64,000 bases of DNA, from the NCBI RefSeq assembly GCF_018882215.1, contig NZ_JACVOX010000002.1, positions 729,737-793,736 of the forward strand, written 5' to 3'. Origin of the DNA: Polynucleobacter sp. AP-Kaivos-20-H2 (GTDB lineage: Bacteria; Pseudomonadota; Gammaproteobacteria; Burkholderiales; Burkholderiaceae). A program made the translations under genes and the position numbers. Positions 51,257-59,293 of this stretch are shown here, piece by piece. The notes beneath the pieces were generated by a model. The model was not told the DNA's origin. It worked only from the letters and a program-made list of their open reading frames with translations, and did not search any database. Position 1 is the first letter of the stretch, and every line of letters starts with the position of its first letter.

Positions 51257-51330
51257 GTTTCATACGAAGGTTGTCCAACTAAAAGTCTGAAAATAAAATA
51301 GCTGTATGACAACAGTAATCCGCCTACAAA

Positions 51331-52605
51331 GTGACTAAGGTAATCAAAGTACCTGAAAGTCACCTAGAAGTAATCTCCTCACCACTACAAGAATCCCAAC
51401 CCACAGCCTTAAGCCAGCTCAAATACGCAGAGCCCACCGAGCTTTACTTGCGTGATGGCGAGGTAGTAATCCACCGCAGACCCGGAAGCCCACTTTGGCA
51501 TTGCCGCTTTAGATTGCAAGATGGCTCATGGCATCGTCAGACTACCCGCCAAGCAAGTATTGAGCACGCAGTACGAATGGCTTGTGATCTTTACGATGAA
51601 ACCAGATATCGCCAAAGACTAGGGCTTGCACAAAAGTCGCCCACGTTTGCAGAAATTGCACACGCCACTCTCTACTCAATGCGGCAAGACTTGGATGTGG
51701 GTATAGGCAAGAGTGTGTACGGTAGCTACATCACCTGCATTGAGAAATACTTTCTGCCTTACTTTGGTGACAAAAGACTAGAAGAAATAACCTATACCGA
51801 TGTGCATGAGTTTGAAGTTTGGCGTAATAGACAAATGAACAAGGTGCCCAGAGCCAGCACCCTAATGAACTTTGCCAGTGCTTGGGCAAAGCTACAACAG
51901 ACAGCAGTTAATAAAGGCTGGATTAGTGAGCGAGTGGCAATACCCAAATTAACTACTCGTGGGCATAAAGGTAAAACCCGTCCAGCTTTTAGTCGCGAAG
52001 AGATTACTAAGTTATTTGACTATATGGAGAAGTGGGCTAAGGAAGGACGTCTAGAGGTAGAGCGAGAGATTCGCCCATTAGTTCGCGACTATGTAGAGAT
52101 GCTTTTATTGACGGGTATGCGTCATGGCACTGAGGCACTGAATATCTGCTGGAACAATATTGAATGGCACACCAATGATGGAAAGAAATATCTCCGTATA
52201 TGGGTAGATGGTAAAACTGGAGGACGCTGGCTCATAGCCAAGCATAGAGCTGTTGATGTTCTCAAGAGATTACATAGCCGCCAAAAAGCCGTATATGACA
52301 TTCCATTCGATAGACTGTTTGAAGTTCGCGCGCCACAGAGGCTATTTGTCATGGCAGACGGGCATCAACCTTTGCGTATAGATGGCACATTCAAAAAGCT
52401 CATGCGCGATAGTGGGCTAGCAATGAGCCAAGATGGTCAAATGCGAACCTTATATTCACTACGTCATACCTATGCTACTTTAGAGTTATTAGAAAATAAG
52501 ACTGATATTCATACGCTGGCAAAACAAATGGGCAATAGTGCGGCCATGATTGAGCGGCACTATTCAAAGCTAACTCCTACTATGGCAGCTGAGCAATTAG
52601 CCTAA
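51331..52605 (+). CDS. Tyrosine site-specific integrase
   Basis: This 424-residue phage-type integrase has an N-terminal arm-binding part, a core-binding domain and a catalytic domain. Catalytic residues are visible: Arg in LLTGMRHGTEAL, His-x-x-Arg type in YSLRHTYATLEL, and the nucleophile Tyr in MIERHYSKL. It is the only full integrase in the window and the best candidate for recombination at the tRNA-Phe att sites. It is unusual in lying mid-element rather than next to att. Confidence 0.92.
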   Translation: MTKVIKVPESHLEVISSPLQESQPTALSQLKYAEPTELYLRDGEVVIHRRPGSPLWHCRFRLQDGSWHRQTTRQASIEHAVRMACDLYDETRYRQRLGLAQKSPTFAEIAHATLYSMRQDLDVGIGKSVYGSYITCIEKYFLPYFGDKRLEEITYTDVHEFEVWRNRQMNKVPRASTLMNFASAWAKLQQTAVNKGWISERVAIPKLTTRGHKGKTRPAFSREEITKLFDYMEKWAKEGRLEVEREIRPLVRDYVEMLLLTGMRHGTEALNICWNNIEWHTNDGKKYLRIWVDGKTGGRWLIAKHRAVDVLKRLHSRQKAVYDIPFDRLFEVRAPQRLFVMADGHQPLRIDGTFKKLMRDSGLAMSQDGQMRTLYSLRHTYATLELLENKTDIHTLAKQMGNSAAMIERHYSKLTPTMAAEQLA

Positions 52606-52615
52606 TACTCGGGAT

Positions 52616-52630
52616 GTCGTTTAAAACGAC
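52616..52630. repeat. Palindrome type B
   Basis: GTCGTTTAAAACGAC, 10 bp after the integrase stop and just before a convergent terminator hairpin. Confidence 0.85.
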
Positions 52631-52639
52631 AAATAAAAT

Positions 52640-52659
52640 AGCCCGCTAATAAGCGGGCT
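52640..52659 (-). terminator. Intrinsic terminator hairpin between integrase and AAA+ operon
   Basis: AGCCCGCT, loop AATA, AGCGGGCT: a perfect 8-bp GC-rich stem. On the minus strand it is followed by ATTTTATTT, as expected for termination of the AAA+ operon. It may also act on the integrase transcript. Confidence 0.75.
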
Positions 52660-52689
52660 TTAGGGTGGTGTGTACATGTTGCCTAATTG

Positions 52690-52869
52690 TTAATCGTCGT
52701 AATCTTCCCAATCATCTGGTTTGATAAATTCTGATTCGACATCAACCGAATAGCATTTATGAATCCAGCCGCGATAATAATCGGCGCAATCCTTTGCGGC
52801 CGCTTCATTGTCATAAGCATCTACGACATATGTTTCGTCTTTCGATTGAACGAGCCATACTTGTTTCAT
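52690..52869 (-). CDS. Small acidic protein coupled to AAA+ gene
   Basis: This 59-residue protein starts MKQVWLVQSKDETYVVDAYD and ends in an Asp-rich tail (DDWEDYDD). Its ATG overlaps the AAA+ stop codon (ATGA), and AAGGGGGA lies before it as a strong ribosome-binding site. It resembles small modulators of islands and phages, but I do not recognise a family. Confidence 0.6.
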   Translation of the reverse strand: MKQVWLVQSKDETYVVDAYDNEAAAKDCADYYRGWIHKCYSVDVESEFIKPDDWEDYDD

Positions 52870-53534
52870 AAATCCCCCTTATTGCGTCTAGCAAGTCTCT
52901 CAACGTTATGTATGAGATTTCTTAATGAGCCATTGGCGGCAGAGATAGTTGGCAATAAGTCGATATCGCTAATGACAACACCCATATCGCTTATTAAACT
53001 CTTAGCTAATGGCAGGTAAGAGCTAACTGGCGCCGCATTCATTTCAACTAACACGCACCTGTCCTTTAAGCCTTTATCAAGCTCAGAGATATTGTTAGTT
53101 GTGAGAATGAATATGCCCCTGTCAGTATTAAGTGCAGACTTCAGACTTTGTTGGGCTAGCTTGGTAAGGTTATCCACCTCATCCAAGATAAAGTAATGTA
53201 AGCCGCTAGTATTAAGTGAATTTCTACTTAATATCTTTTCAATAAGCACCATGACTTGTGGGCCATTAAAGCCTTGCTGGCAACCAATAAAGTCAGCCTC
53301 CCAGCCTAGCCCATCACCTGTTCTGCCTTTTTCAATTGCGTTAGGTAGCATTTTGGCCAGCGTGGTTTTACCTGTACCAAAGACTCCGTAAAGAAGAACG
53401 GCTGATTTGCCGCAGTGAGGTAACGCCTCGGCACCGCTGACAATATCTTCGATTCGCAAACGACTCTCAGCATTGCCCCAGATGATGTCGCTAATTTGGT
53501 TGGGCTCATATTTAAAATCCTTTCTGATAAACAT
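52866..53534 (-). CDS. AAA+ ATPase (clamp-loader-like)
   Basis: This protein of about 222 residues has Walker A GVFGTGKTT, Walker B FILDEVDNL and sensor-1-like LTTNN, followed by an arginine-finger-like LKDRC. The pattern resembles the small clamp-loader or RuvB-type AAA+ group. I chose the ATG at 53534, preceded at 5 bp by AAAGGA; an ATG 15 bp upstream is the alternative. It is in an operon with an upstream 263-residue unknown protein and the downstream 59-residue protein. Confidence 0.75.
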   Translation of the reverse strand: MFIRKDFKYEPNQISDIIWGNAESRLRIEDIVSGAEALPHCGKSAVLLYGVFGTGKTTLAKMLPNAIEKGRTGDGLGWEADFIGCQQGFNGPQVMVLIEKILSRNSLNTSGLHYFILDEVDNLTKLAQQSLKSALNTDRGIFILTTNNISELDKGLKDRCVLVEMNAAPVSSYLPLAKSLISDMGVVISDIDLLPTISAANGSLRNLIHNVERLARRNKGDL

Positions 53535-53594
53535 TTTTATTCCTTTCATGTATTTGTTTATATGAGGGTGCTCATAACACCCTCATGTTTCTAA

Positions 53595-54386
53595 TTACGC
53601 TTGTTTAGCAATAGCGCCATCAGCATCATTAGCCGCATTTACTTCTTTCTTGGCGGCAATCTCTTGCGATTTGATATCGCCATACAAGGCCGTGAAAGCC
53701 GCATTGACTGCGCCTTCTTTACGGACTAATGCACGAATGGCAAACCCACCATCAGCTAGTTGCTCAGCAATTAGCACGCAATCCTCACCCACATAGCCTG
53801 CATCAGCTAGTTGACTAAGTTGCTCCGACTTGGCGATGGCTAGTACTGGCAAGTTCTCAAAGTCTGCTTTGGCAATAGAGGCCTTACCTGTAGGGCTGAT
53901 AAAAGTGGCGCTTCGGGCAAGTTTGATTTCTTGAATGCCACCACCATCTTCAATCCACTGCGCTAACTGCGTTGCTTCAACTTTAGACTTTTGAGCTTGG
54001 CGTAGTACTAAGACATATGTACTAATGCGGCGGCGGTCAATGTTGCCAAATACAGCGCGAACCACACGAGCAATGATGTGCGAGTCCTTTTTGTACTTAT
54101 AGCCACGCTCTGTGAAGAATGCTTCTAATGCGGTATTACGCTGTTTAGACTCGGCTACTGTTAGTTCGCCTGCAAATAGTAGGCAATCTGCCAAAACTTT
54201 ATAGAGCTCTAAATTACTAGTTCTATATGCGCCTTGTTCCCATGTAATGCGCTTTGCTTCCATGCTGGCAAGCAATTTAGTCGCATTAACTACTACATTG
54301 GAATTTCCAACAGCCTGTGCTGGTTTGTCGTTTAAAACGACATTGCTAGTTACTGTTGTTTCTACTGCGTTCATAAGTGTATTCAT
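53595..54386 (-). CDS. Hypothetical island protein
   Basis: I do not recognise this 263-residue protein. It is soluble, with helical, Ala-rich regions and a basic middle (FGNIDRRRISTYVLVLRQA). A perfect type B palindrome is embedded in its codons for VVLND (54327-54341). It is the first gene of the AAA+ operon and has an AGAAAGG ribosome-binding site. Its conserved pairing with AAA+ would suggest a DNA-related role (inference). Confidence 0.65.
   Translation of the reverse strand: MNTLMNAVETTVTSNVVLNDKPAQAVGNSNVVVNATKLLASMEAKRITWEQGAYRTSNLELYKVLADCLLFAGELTVAESKQRNTALEAFFTERGYKYKKDSHIIARVVRAVFGNIDRRRISTYVLVLRQAQKSKVEATQLAQWIEDGGGIQEIKLARSATFISPTGKASIAKADFENLPVLAIAKSEQLSQLADAGYVGEDCVLIAEQLADGGFAIRALVRKEGAVNAAFTALYGDIKSQEIAAKKEVNAANDADGAIAKQA
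54327..54341. repeat. Palindrome type B inside a coding region
   Basis: GTCGTTTAAAACGAC lies within the first 20 codons of the 263-residue gene. It is the only complete copy of the family in a coding region; a half-site lies at the 3' end of the next gene (near 55265). Confidence 0.8.
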
Positions 54387-54524
54387 GATTTACTGCCTTT
54401 CTATGTGTGTATAAAAGTATGACTGATTGTTAAGAAATTTAACCTCTTGGCCATGTATCCATTATGCTGATTTAGGCTGTTTTTTAGATGTACAATCAAT
54501 TAGTGTTAATTAGAAAGTTAAGAA

Positions 54525-55274
54525 ATGTTAAGAAGATTTCTCGCACCTCACCCTACTTTTGGTACCAAGAACAAGCCGCGTACTTTGTCTTACCAACAGC
54601 AAAGTCCGTATTACTGGTGGTGGGTGTATCTACGCCGAAATGAAGACTATTTGGCTTGTTGTGAAAAGGGCGGCAAAGGTAAGTTATCCAAGCTATATAA
54701 AGACTTTGGCGATGTGCGTGAAGATAACTTTAAGAGGTGGTGGGTGGAAGGTGAGCGTGGTGGAAATCTATTTTCTGAAACTATCCCCGAATTAACACTT
54801 AGGGAGATTGAAGATAAAGCCGAATGGGATGAGGCATGGACAAGGGATGAGGTACTTGTAGTGGCTATTCCACTAACGTCTAGCCGAAGATATATTCAAA
54901 GCCGACTTATAAGATTGCTAGACAAGCGCCATCATGCAGATAAGCCTGGGCGAAAGAAAAGTAACTTAGATAAAAGTACAGCAAACTATCCGCTAGAACG
55001 TAGTTATACGATTGAAAACCTACAAAAGACATTGCAGGTTTATGACAACTATCTAAAAGTTAAATACGAAAAGCCCAAAGTTCCCCTTTGGAAGATTGGC
55101 GAGCAAATGCGATTAGTGCCCTCTGCTATGACTACAGACGATATGAGTATGAATGAACGGCAAGTATTTAGAAATGTCATGGGCGCTAGTGTGAAGCGTT
55201 ATATAACCAATGCAGAAAAGATGATTGCTAATGCCGCATTGGGTAGATTCCCCTTGACTAGTGACGTCGTTTAA
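54525..55274 (+). CDS. Conserved hypothetical island protein
   Basis: This 249-residue protein has an aromatic N-terminal region (SPYYWWWVYLRRNEDY, then KLYKDFGDVREDNFKRWW). I recall similar proteins beside integrases in genomic islands, with no known function. A basic, Lys/Arg-rich middle follows. Its last codons form a half-palindrome (GTCGTTTAAAA). It is convergent with the short recombinase (6-bp gap). Confidence 0.65.
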   Translation: MLRRFLAPHPTFGTKNKPRTLSYQQQSPYYWWWVYLRRNEDYLACCEKGGKGKLSKLYKDFGDVREDNFKRWWVEGERGGNLFSETIPELTLREIEDKAEWDEAWTRDEVLVVAIPLTSSRRYIQSRLIRLLDKRHHADKPGRKKSNLDKSTANYPLERSYTIENLQKTLQVYDNYLKVKYEKPKVPLWKIGEQMRLVPSAMTTDDMSMNERQVFRNVMGASVKRYITNAEKMIANAALGRFPLTSDVV

Positions 55275-55280
55275 AAATCA

Positions 55281-55847
55281 TCACACTAGCTCGACTGCGG
55301 CTTTAAGTTGGGTTGGGCTTGAGTATAGGTAGCTGGCGGTGGTGCTAATGTTGCGGTGCCCCGCGAGGGATTTGAGAATATGTATAGCAGTCCCCTTGTT
55401 TGCGAGGCTTGTCAAAAACGACCTTCTTCCCGAATGTGAGCTACAGCCATCTAGTGAACAAGAGCGATAGAGATAGAAGAAGTACTGAGCTAGTGAATTA
55501 GCAGAGAACCCAGCCTGTTTTTGGGTATAGAACAAAGGCTTGCTGGCATCTTTAATACGAAGTACACGCAAGTACTGGCTAATCTCCTTACGCATACGTT
55601 CATTTAGGTAAACAGTACGAGCATGCTTTCCTTTGGTTTGCTCGGGCATTAAGCGCACTTCATCCTTAATTGTGTTGTCGCTGTTTAAAACGTCGTTTAT
55701 GCGTAGGGCGGCAACTTCACCTACTCGCATACCCGCGTAGTGCGTTAGTAGCAACATAGCGCGATTACGTGCGCTGTGCCTACGTGTAGCAACATGGTCT
55801 AGAACTCTACGCAGTTCTTGTGGATTTAAAACTCTTGCTTGTGACAT
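55281..55847 (-). CDS. Tyrosine recombinase, catalytic domain only
   Basis: This 188-residue XerC/D-like catalytic domain has all expected residues: Arg in AGMRVGEVA, Lys in TKGKHARTV, HxxR in SSHSGRRSF, His in LAGHRN and Tyr in ASYLYSS. The N-terminal core-binding domain is absent. It is not an obvious fragment, because the frame starts with its own ATG and ribosome-binding site (GGAG). Such short recombinases may act on structured or single-stranded DNA; this is inferred. Confidence 0.85.
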   Translation of the reverse strand: MSQARVLNPQELRRVLDHVATRRHSARNRAMLLLTHYAGMRVGEVAALRINDVLNSDNTIKDEVRLMPEQTKGKHARTVYLNERMRKEISQYLRVLRIKDASKPLFYTQKQAGFSANSLAQYFFYLYRSCSLDGCSSHSGRRSFLTSLANKGTAIHILKSLAGHRNISTTASYLYSSPTQLKAAVELV

Positions 55848-56856
55848 ACGTTCTCCTCAAAATATATTAAATACAGAGCTACAGTATGTTTTCGTATGTT
55901 TGGTTTGAGCAACCGAAAATGGCTAAGAAAGAACCTTCCAAAATTCAAAGACTTAGCTGATTTCATAATCTTTTACACATTAGATTATGATTTCGTGGCA
56001 TTTTCGCCACGATATTTCATGAAGTATTTATAAGCCCTACAAGCTGTTTGATTTCGGGCTCAGCTACCCAAGTAAGCGATAACTCCTAATCACTGCTTAT
56101 ACGACGGATTTACCCTGAATGGGTTTACAGCTATTAAATTTGTGCGCTACGAAAAATTAAGGTGAAGTACTTAAACTTTCAGGGTGGTGATTTTCTACCT
56201 ATACCCCTTAGTAGTAAGCGAGCTAACACTCGCTTGTGATTTCGCTTGTCGCTCATCACATTTCTTTCTTCTTAAATTGTTTGTATTGGCTTTCTCCAGA
56301 TTCAACCTACACTGAGCCTTAAGCAACAGGCTCAGTTGTAGAGAAGAAATAAGGGAAAAGACTTTCTCCGAGTTCTTTACTACACCACTTAGGGCACAAC
56401 CCGATTGGGTAAGGGCGGTTTCGCTATCTCCTTTTATGTGCGGCCGTAAAACGCAACATGTACAAAAGCAATAAGTGGCTACCTTTGTACCGTTCGCAAG
56501 AATGCTGTGTGGGCAGAGCTTGCTCGTGATCTTTTAATCTTTGTGCTGAAATATTCTTGTATCAATTAGTAAGCAACTCTAATGGCGTCCGGTAAAGGAT
56601 AGTGATACGAAGTCTCTGCTACTGCCCAGAATTTCCATGACTGCGACTCTAAGTCCAGCTTTAGGGTGACATAACGACTGAGTGCCACTGCTCTTGTTTC
56701 AGTAGTAATTTATAAAGTTATTTAGCGAAACCTAATAAAAGAAGAGTAGAAATGAATGTGATTATTAGGTATATGTGGCTTTTGGCATAAAGAGGTTGCT
56801 CTTTCGAAAAGGCCGACAATAAATTAACTGTGCCCATTAACTTATAGGAGAAAAAG
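55848..56856. ncRNA. Long non-coding, hairpin-rich stretch (candidate large structured RNA)
   Basis: About 1 kb holds no open frame with coding character. Many dyads line up: TCGTGGC/GCCACGA (55993-56012), ACCC/GGGT (56112-56124), AAGCGAG/CTCGCTT (56216-56235), TGTGAT/ATCACA (56235-56260), a 9-bp ACTGAGCCT/AGGCTCAGT (56311-56336) extended by a bulged TACA/TGTA, and ACCC/GGGT (56399-56410). A GTACAAA/TTTGTAC pair follows near 56460-56490. It resembles large ornate RNAs of phages and islands in kind, but I cannot assign a class or the strand. Confidence 0.45.
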
Positions 56857-57294
56857 ATGAGCACACTTAATAGTTTGAAATTAGTCAATTCTAAAAAACC
56901 AACAGCAATTCCACCCATCCTTCATCGCCGCAATAAGCTAGGCTCCAAGGTATGGGAACAAATTCAACTAGCTAAAGCCCAAAAGGAGGGTGGCACTTTT
57001 ACTGTTAAGAAATTTAAAACAGTTAAAGACTACGATGGCTCACGTAAGAATATTGAAATTGAAAAGCGTGTACGCCAGTGGTGGTATGTGGCGGCCGATG
57101 GAAAAGTTTGCTTAAACATTCGCTATGGCGCAAAGATTATTGAATTTGCCAAAGGTAAGACTGCTGTAGAGGTAGGCTCGGGTGAAGAGCTTATTAAAGC
57201 GCTGGAGATTATTAAAGGCGCTGTAGAAGCAGGCGAACTCGATACCCAAATTGAACAGGCCAGTGGCGCTGTTCGTGCTGGGTTTGGGCGTTAA
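56857..57294 (+). CDS. DUF6641-like island protein
   Basis: This 145-residue protein starts MSTLNSLKLVNSKKPTAIPP and contains LGSKVWEQIQLAKAQKEGG and RVRQWWYVAADGKVCLNIRYG, a pattern I associate with DUF6641 in mobile elements. Function is unknown. AGGAG precedes the ATG. A type B palindrome follows its stop by 8 bp. Confidence 0.7.
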   Translation: MSTLNSLKLVNSKKPTAIPPILHRRNKLGSKVWEQIQLAKAQKEGGTFTVKKFKTVKDYDGSRKNIEIEKRVRQWWYVAADGKVCLNIRYGAKIIEFAKGKTAVEVGSGEELIKALEIIKGAVEAGELDTQIEQASGAVRAGFGR

Positions 57295-57302
57295 CTTCGA
57301 AT

Positions 57303-57317
57303 GTCGTTTTAAACGAC
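57303..57317. repeat. Palindrome type B
   Basis: TGTCGTTTTAAACGACA (57302-57318), 8 bp after the stop of the DUF6641-like gene. Confidence 0.85.
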
Positions 57318-57322
57318 AAATT

Positions 57323-57382
57323 ATGAATACAGAACTAATGCTATTGCTAATGGTGTTAGTTCTGCTCTTTTTGGAGGATTAA
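57323..57382 (+). CDS. Possible 19-residue membrane peptide
   Basis: MNTELMLLLMVLVLLFLED is a single hydrophobic helix. Its stop directly abuts the next ATG (TAAATG), and its last codons form the strong TTGGAGGA site of that gene. It may be a leader peptide or small membrane protein, but it could be chance. Confidence 0.3.
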   Translation: MNTELMLLLMVLVLLFLED

Positions 57383-57526
57383 ATGAAAACATTTGAAGCC
57401 TACGTTCGGGCTAATGGTTACGTAGTTAAAACAAGGATAGTTGCCGACAATAGCCAAGATGCTTACTTCTTGCTACAGGGGCAATATGGTGCTGACAACA
57501 TAGTTCACTTGCCAACAGAAGTTTAA
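57383..57526 (+). CDS. Small island protein
   Basis: This 47-residue protein (starting MKTFEAYVRANGYVVKTRIV) follows a near-perfect ribosome-binding site (TTGGAGGA, 5 bp). The compact beta-rich pattern with GQYGADNIVHLP resembles small conserved proteins seen in other islands. Function is unknown. Confidence 0.6.
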   Translation: MKTFEAYVRANGYVVKTRIVADNSQDAYFLLQGQYGADNIVHLPTEV

Positions 57527-57530
57527 CTAG

Positions 57531-57694
57531 GGGTGCCATGCATGGCACCCGATAGTCGGGGCGAGCTAGCCCCGACGAACTAGCGAAGCACAAGACGTCT
57601 ACACCAGCCCTAGCTAGGGCGTTTTGGTGTAACGGCGTCAATGAAATTTCTCGCCAGCTGGCGGGATTAGAAATGAGTTGGGTGCTGAAGCCCA
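57531..57694. repeat. Cluster of perfect palindromes and hairpins
   Basis: Within 165 bp: GGGTGCCATG/CATGGCACCC (57531-57550, no loop), GTCGGGGC/GCCCCGAC (57555-57576), GCCCTAG/CTAGGGC (57607-57620) nested in ACACC/GGTGT, CGCCAG/CTGGCG (57652-57663) and TGGG/CCCA (57679-57694). GC content is much higher than the surroundings. It could be an origin, a transfer origin, a recombinase substrate or a structured RNA. Confidence 0.7.
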
Positions 57695-57790
57695 CATCGT
57701 AGAGGCGAGCCACATGGCGAAGAGCCGAATACGACATGATTCCAATATATCTAAGGCACTACTCGCTAAATATAATAAAAGGAGAGTGCC

Positions 57791-58210
57791 ATGAAAATTA
57801 AAGAAGTTACCAACCCAGAAGAGCAATTAGGATTATTAAGAGTCATTATTGACAACACTTGGAGTGCTATTAAACAGCAGGCTGATTCGCAAGCTAGGCA
57901 TAAGGCGGCGCAACCTACACTCAAGTCAAAGGCCAAGGCGACTAAGGCACAAAAGCCAGCACCATATGCCGCAATGCCAAAGCCCTTACCAAAACCAAAG
58001 CCGCTATATCCGACTAATCCACAAACTAAAGCACAGCCCATGGCAACGCAGGCACACAAGTTTGCGCATAAGCAAATGCCGCCTAATACTGGAGCCCCAA
58101 AGCCATTGAACAACAAAGCACTCAGCCCAGCAGATGCGTTGAAGGCAAACAAAGAAAAAGATGAATTAATAAATCTGTCATATGGAACGTTGCCAAGAAA
58201 AACGCTCTAA
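57791..58210 (+). CDS. Hypothetical Ala/Pro/Lys-rich protein
   Basis: This 139-residue protein has an ordered N-terminus (MKIKEVTNPEEQLGLLRVII) and a long low-complexity basic stretch of Lys, Pro, Ala and Gln (residues 35-110), probably disordered. GGAGAG precedes the ATG. No family recognised. The basic character and the next gene suggest nucleic-acid binding (inference). Confidence 0.55.
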   Translation: MKIKEVTNPEEQLGLLRVIIDNTWSAIKQQADSQARHKAAQPTLKSKAKATKAQKPAPYAAMPKPLPKPKPLYPTNPQTKAQPMATQAHKFAHKQMPPNTGAPKPLNNKALSPADALKANKEKDELINLSYGTLPRKTL

Positions 58211-58325
58211 TGGTTCAAAAGCGCGGTATTTTTAGACAATCTATATATAAATTTATTGACAGAAAATCTGACTGACTGGCATAGTGAAAATAATTACTAT
58301 TAACTTAATTTAACTTGGAGTGGCA

Positions 58326-59276
58326 ATGGCTAAGGCACCAGCAAAGAAGGCAAAGAAAAAAGTAGCTATAAAGAAGGCGGCAACTAAGAAAGTAGCTAAA
58401 AAGCCAGTAGTAAAAAAGATAGTTAAAAAGAAAGTAACCGCTAAAAAAGTTGTTGCCAAGAAGGCGTCAAAGAAGATTGCGCCTAAAAAGGTAGCTAAGA
58501 AGGCGGCCATCAAAAAGACTGCAAAGAAAGTTGTTGCTAAAAAAGCAGTTAAAAAGGTTGCAACTAAAAAGACCCCCGCCAAGAAAGTCGTTGTTAAAAA
58601 AGTCCAAGCTAATAAAGCTACTAAGCCCAATTATTTGAAGCTACCTTTCGAAGTCTATTACGAGAGGTTGGGGATAAAAATTTATGAGTTTATGTCGGAT
58701 ATAACGCCTACTAAGTTTTCCGATATCAAAGCCGTAAAAATGAACATGGGAGATGCTTTCGGACTAAGATTTTTGTGCGACAAAAATAATGGCGGTGAGT
58801 TATGTTGCGCAATGGAAAATGACCATGGGATGGCAGTTCCTAATTGGCTTTCTTTGCAAAATGAAGAAAATGCCGACTTTAATTGGGGCGAAACATACAA
58901 AGTTGAAATAAGAAATAAAAAGATAATTTTTACAGAGCCGTCTGAAGAAGAGTCCGATGAATGGCTGGAGGAGGCTGAAAACTATGACTACATAGGAGAA
59001 GCCTTTGGTGCATATCTATTTGATGACAACCAAGAGCCTGACTACTTGATATTGGATGCAAGCGGTTCAAGAATTAAAATCAATGTTGATGGATATCAAA
59101 TCGACGAGCAAGGCAATCAAGTCGGGTCTAAGAAGGCGCTTGATTTAGATAAGATTGTGGAGCGAGGGGATTATGAAATCACCGACTTTGATACGCTTAG
59201 AGCTGAATGGATTGCTGGATACGTGAAAAATTTTCCAAATGACTTAGGGCTCTCCTTTGATATGTCATCAGAATAG
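58326..59276 (+). CDS. Histone H1-like Lys/Ala-rich tail fused to an unknown acidic domain
   Basis: This protein has 316 residues. Residues 1-100 are a KKA/KKV repeat tail like bacterial histone H1 homologues (many repeats of the type KKVAKK). Residues 105-316 are a globular, acidic domain (EEESDEWLEEAENYDY, DDNQEPDYLILD). The tail would bind DNA non-specifically; the C-terminal domain is unrecognised. I chose ATG 58326; GTG at 58320 would add two residues. Confidence 0.75.
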   Translation: MAKAPAKKAKKKVAIKKAATKKVAKKPVVKKIVKKKVTAKKVVAKKASKKIAPKKVAKKAAIKKTAKKVVAKKAVKKVATKKTPAKKVVVKKVQANKATKPNYLKLPFEVYYERLGIKIYEFMSDITPTKFSDIKAVKMNMGDAFGLRFLCDKNNGGELCCAMENDHGMAVPNWLSLQNEENADFNWGETYKVEIRNKKIIFTEPSEEESDEWLEEAENYDYIGEAFGAYLFDDNQEPDYLILDASGSRIKINVDGYQIDEQGNQVGSKKALDLDKIVERGDYEITDFDTLRAEWIAGYVKNFPNDLGLSFDMSSE

Positions 59277-59278
59277 GT

Positions 59279-59293
59279 GTCGTTTTAAACGAC
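59279..59293. repeat. Palindrome type B
   Basis: GTCGTTTTAAACGAC starts 2 bp after the stop codon of the histone-like fusion gene. The remaining bases up to att copy 3 hold no gene. Confidence 0.85.

Noticed and set aside
55681..55700. Additional palindrome inside the short recombinase gene
   Set aside because: Symmetry is broken (GTCGCTGTTTAAAACGTCG type); too degenerate to count as a family member.
56718..56918. Minus-strand hydrophobic frame upstream of the DUF6641-like gene
   Set aside because: It overlaps the start and ribosome-binding site of a better-supported plus-strand gene, and its end is not conserved-looking.
57766..58152. Minus-strand frame of 128 residues, hydrophobic and Cys/Ala/Gly-rich
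   Set aside because: It is the complement of the Lys/Pro/Ala-rich gene at 57791, whose composition produces artificial hydrophobic antisense frames.
58310..58630. Minus-strand frame rich in Phe/Ala/Leu
   Set aside because: It is the mirror of the Lys-repeat tail of the histone-like gene, not a membrane protein.
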